Assembly: GCA_022843745.1 (NCBI GenBank)
Contig: JALHNB010000005.1
Coordinates: 111,392 to 175,391, forward strand
Reading direction: 5' to 3'
Source: Anaerolineae bacterium
GTDB taxonomy: Bacteria > Chloroflexota > Anaerolineae > Aggregatilineales > Phototrophicaceae
Length of the DNA stretch: 64,000 bases
Both the position numbers and the translations under genes were made by a program. Positions 61,597 through 64,000 of the stretch are shown here, piece by piece. Within the stretch, counting starts at the first letter, position 1. Each line of letters opens with the position of its first letter. The notes beneath the pieces were generated by a model. That model saw only the letters and a program-made list of their open reading frames with translations. It did not search any database and had not been told where the DNA came from.

Positions 61597-63465
61597 ATGA
61601 GCAAAACCCGTGTAATCGTTGGTTTTGTAGGTGCGATGGTATTTTTGCTGATATTTTATCTCGCCACGCTGCAAACCATCCCCAACGGCTCGGATCATTA
61701 TTACATGATTGACGTGGGCGAGACGCAGATCGTCCTCAACGTCTGGGGGACGCTGCACGCGACAGGCTACCCGCTGTACGTGATGACCGGAAACTTGCTG
61801 GTCGCGATTTTGAAATTTTTCGGCGCGAATCCGGCTGCTGCTCCCGCGATGGTGTCGCTAATCTGGGGGATCGCGGCGCTGGCGTTGATCTATGCGGTGG
61901 CAATTCACCTTACCGGGCGTGTGATTCTCTCTGCGATTGTGATGGTGCTGTTCGGTTTGACGCGCACCGTCTGGATTCACAGCGCGATTGCCGAAATTTA
62001 TTCATTCGGCCTGGTGATTCTGGCGCTACTCCTGTTTTTAGCGTTGTGGCGCGGCGATATTCACCATCGCATTTACTGGCTGGCCTTCATCGGCGGCATC
62101 GGTGTCGCGCATCACCGCGCGTTAATCATGGCTGCGCCCGCCCTGCTCTATGCGGTGTGGCCGGAATTGAGCGCGAATCGTAAAAATTTGCCGCGAATTT
62201 TAGCCATCAGCCTCTTTTTAGGGCTGCTCGGACTGCTTCAATATGCCTATCTGCCGCTGCGGGCGAACGCGGGTGCGGCCTGGGTTTACGGCGAGCCGGG
62301 GACGCTTTCGGGGTTGTGGGATCAATTTATCGGGAAAGAAGCTTCACGGTTTATCGGCCCACCGACTTCGCTGTTCGATAATTTCAATCTGGTCAACAAT
62401 GTGCTCATCACGGATCTGTCACTGCCGGGGCTGCTCATTGGCCTGATGGGTGTGGCGTTGGCGCTGCGCACATCCCGTTACCGCCGCGCACCGATGACAC
62501 TTGCGATCAGTGCTGTGGTGGCTTACATTTTTCATGTCGTTTTTTACAGTGATATTCTCTCGGCGCTGATTTTGCCGATCACGCTCAGTGTGGCTTTCGG
62601 CTGGCTGTTTTTGGGTGATTGGATAGTGGTGAGATCAATCAAACCTATCCTCACCACTATCCCCTCTCGCTCACGGCAAGGGCAACTTATATGGCGCTCA
62701 TATTTTTCAATGCTTTTCCTTCTCGCAATTATGGTTGTGTTGCTGGCGGGTGGGTTGATTGTCCGAAATTTACCGTTTATCCGCACCCTGACGCAAAACC
62801 AGACGGGTTTGGAGGCAATCCAGTTAGCGCGAAACGCTGCACCCGGCGATACGCTCATGATCTCCTGGGGGACGCGACATTTCGCAGTCGGTTTCGCACA
62901 CGATGTACTCGGCGAATTGCCGGGAATCACACTGGTCGATCACAAAGTCAATTTTGCCGCGATTCTGGCGCAGGGTAGGTTGCTGACACCGGACTTCACA
63001 TTTTATAGCCTGCCGACAAGCTGGTGGGAAGAAGATTTAGGTAAAAAAGTCTATTTGAGGGCTGCTGCGCCGCATCTGGTAGAGATCGACACGTTCCCGG
63101 AAATTACGCAGGGTTATCTACCCGACCCCGTTGTCGAGGAATCTGTGACCTGTATGCCGGATTCAATTGATCTCAATGTCACCTGGGGTGTACCGCAGAC
63201 ACCCACGCAGGATTTGAGCGTTTTCGTCCATTTGCTGGACAGCGGCGGAAATGTGATTGCACAGGGCGATCAATCCGCGCCTGTCTACGGCTTGCGCCCA
63301 CTGACGACCTGGCTGCCCTATGAGCTTGTGCGCGATGTTTACGCGCTGCCCCGGCTGCCCCAAGCGAAAAGTATTCGATACGGGCTGTATCGCCAGCTTG
63401 AAAATGGCGAGTTTCAGAATGATTATGAATTTGAGGTGGCGGTGGACTGCGTCCCTGAACCATAA
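61597..63465 (+). CDS. DUF2723 polytopic membrane protein (GT-C-like)
   Basis: 622 residues with about ten membrane segments, then a C-terminal soluble domain. The N-terminal half carries the DUF2723 pattern: SDHYYMIDVGETQIVLNVWG, LHATGYPLYVMTGNLL and RTVWIHSAIAEIYSFGLV, with the Asp/Glu-Thr-Gly-Tyr-Pro core. Relatives (TMEM260-like) are protein O-mannosyltransferases of the GT-C fold in animals; bacterial roles are unproven. The C-terminal module (QDLSVFVHLLDSGGNVIAQG) matches that of the upstream PTPS-related protein. The ATG is one base after the upstream stop, so the two are an operon. Its 3' end is tandemly duplicated. Confidence 0.87.
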   Translation: MSKTRVIVGFVGAMVFLLIFYLATLQTIPNGSDHYYMIDVGETQIVLNVWGTLHATGYPLYVMTGNLLVAILKFFGANPAAAPAMVSLIWGIAALALIYAVAIHLTGRVILSAIVMVLFGLTRTVWIHSAIAEIYSFGLVILALLLFLALWRGDIHHRIYWLAFIGGIGVAHHRALIMAAPALLYAVWPELSANRKNLPRILAISLFLGLLGLLQYAYLPLRANAGAAWVYGEPGTLSGLWDQFIGKEASRFIGPPTSLFDNFNLVNNVLITDLSLPGLLIGLMGVALALRTSRYRRAPMTLAISAVVAYIFHVVFYSDILSALILPITLSVAFGWLFLGDWIVVRSIKPILTTIPSRSRQGQLIWRSYFSMLFLLAIMVVLLAGGLIVRNLPFIRTLTQNQTGLEAIQLARNAAPGDTLMISWGTRHFAVGFAHDVLGELPGITLVDHKVNFAAILAQGRLLTPDFTFYSLPTSWWEEDLGKKVYLRAAAPHLVEIDTFPEITQGYLPDPVVEESVTCMPDSIDLNVTWGVPQTPTQDLSVFVHLLDSGGNVIAQGDQSAPVYGLRPLTTWLPYELVRDVYALPRLPQAKSIRYGLYRQLENGEFQNDYEFEVAVDCVPEP

Positions 63466-63500
63466 TGAAGTGGCGGTAGACTGCCTTCCTGAATCATAAT
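63433..63500. repeat. 34-bp tandem duplication of the DUF2723 gene tail
   Basis: GAGGTGGCGGTGGACTGCGT plus 14 bases (63433-63466, with the TAA stop) is followed by GAAGTGGCGGTAGACTGCCT plus 14 bases (63467-63500), five mismatches in 34. Confidence 0.95.
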
Positions 63501-63523
63501 ACAGGAAAGCGAAAGTTCGAAAA

Positions 63524-64000
63524 ATGGCCGAAAAAATTGGAACGCTGATTCTGGTTCGACATGGACAGTCGCAATGGAATCTCGAAAATCGCTTTACGGG
63601 CTGGGTTGATGTTCCTTTATCACCTGCCGGAGAAGCCGAAGCACACCGCGCGGGTAAACTGCTCAAGGATTACCATTTTGATCGCGGCTTTACATCGGTG
63701 CTGATTTGCGCCCAGGAAACGCTGCGGATTATCCTTGAGGAAACCGGGCAGACCGATTTGCCCGTCGAGCGTGATGCGGCGCTCAATGAACGGCATTATG
63801 GCGATCTTCAGGGTTTGAATAAAGCCGAGACAGCGGCGAAATTTGGCGACGAACAGGTGCATATCTGGCGGCGGAGTTTTGACGTGCGCCCGCCCAATGG
63901 TGAAAGCCTGAAGGATACTCGCGCCCGTGTGATTCCCTACTATGAAGCGCATATTAAACCGCTGGTGCTGGCAGGGGAAACGATTCTGGTCGTTGCGCAC
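63524..64000 (+). CDS. gpmA: 2,3-bisphosphoglycerate-dependent phosphoglycerate mutase (partial)
   Basis: The first 159 residues are present; the gene runs off the window. It interconverts 3- and 2-phosphoglycerate in glycolysis. The N-terminal [20 protein letters not shown] contains the phospho-acceptor His13 (RHG) and the FTGW segment that is typical of the dependent, not independent, type. [19 protein letters not shown] and [13 protein letters not shown] follow in the normal order, and the second catalytic His is in the last visible residues LVVAH. AGGAAAG lies upstream of the ATG. Confidence 0.93.
   Translation, partial: MAEKIGTLILVRHGQSQWNLENRFTGWVDVPLSPAGEAEAHRAGKLLKDYHFDRGFTSVLICAQETLRIILEETGQTDLPVERDAALNERHYGDLQGLNKAETAAKFGDEQVHIWRRSFDVRPPNGESLKDTRARVIPYYEAHIKPLVLAGETILVVAH

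Noticed and set aside
63620-64000. Long minus-strand open frame at the window end
   Set aside because: It is antisense to the phosphoglycerate mutase gene, whose plus-strand frame has all family motifs.

Overview
The window is a dense bacterial chromosome segment with about 60 protein genes, short intergenic gaps, mixed strands and frequent TTG/GTG starts behind good Shine-Dalgarno sites. I infer a member of the Chloroflexota, probably Anaerolineae-like, from the style of its proteins: a TIR-TM-WD40 receptor, GAF-PAS-cyclases, PPC-repeat lipoproteins, a PTPS-related giant membrane protein next to a DUF2723 protein, ScyD/ScyE-like and YceI proteins. No rRNA or tRNA is present, so the taxonomy is inference. 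No CRISPR array, prophage, integrase or transposase was found.

Layout. 1-5.8 kb: an endonuclease IV-like TIM-barrel protein, a TIR-WD40 receptor, an SDR dehydrogenase and proline dehydrogenase. 5.8-11.2 kb: a zinc ribbon, a TauE/SafE exporter, two genes sharing an undescribed domain of about 100 residues (one fused to a GH-A-like hydrolase), a repeat protein and an alpha/beta hydrolase. 11.2-19.4 kb: a DUF6602-like protein, an ABC-2 exporter, a complete sugar ABC importer, then ScyD-like and YceI proteins. 19.5-25.5 kb: a histidine kinase/OmpR regulator operon divergent from a degenerate class A penicillin-binding protein. 25.5-34 kb: a methyltransferase, an EEP pair, lspA with a lipoprotein, a tandem pair of GAF-PAS-nucleotide cyclases and a GntR regulator. 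34-47 kb: small regulators and enzymes, acyl-CoA ligase, a TIR/propeller gene pair, an A+T-rich orphan, SRPBCC, folC. 47-54.8 kb: CNNM/CorC-cdd-recO, a 903-residue GAP1-like protein, a kinase, RmlC and GNAT. 54.9-64 kb: secreted proteins, two Bcp peroxiredoxins, two large polytopic membrane proteins and the start of gpmA at the window edge.

Two repeat phenomena run through the whole window. First, at least nine intergenic sites carry two to four degenerate tandem copies of purely local sequence with a period of about 32-35 bp. Units at different loci are unrelated, only the period is shared, and many begin as a copy of the 3' end of the neighbouring gene including its stop codon. Second, a dispersed 26-30 bp palindrome family (GTAGGGGC...GCCCCTAC) occurs eight times. 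It follows stop codons as a hairpin, supplies the stop codon of one gene, forms part of a lipoprotein's signal peptide, and lies twice in frame inside one membrane-protein gene.

A third theme is inactive paralogues next to intact ones. The first EEP protein has lost most catalytic residues while the second is intact. The first cyclase lacks the second metal-binding Asp while the second has both. A stand-alone TIR protein lacks the catalytic Glu that the TIR-WD40 receptor retains. The class A PBP has lost the SxxK serine/lysine and KTG motifs. These look like regulatory pseudoenzymes rather than decayed genes, because the reading frames are intact and full length.
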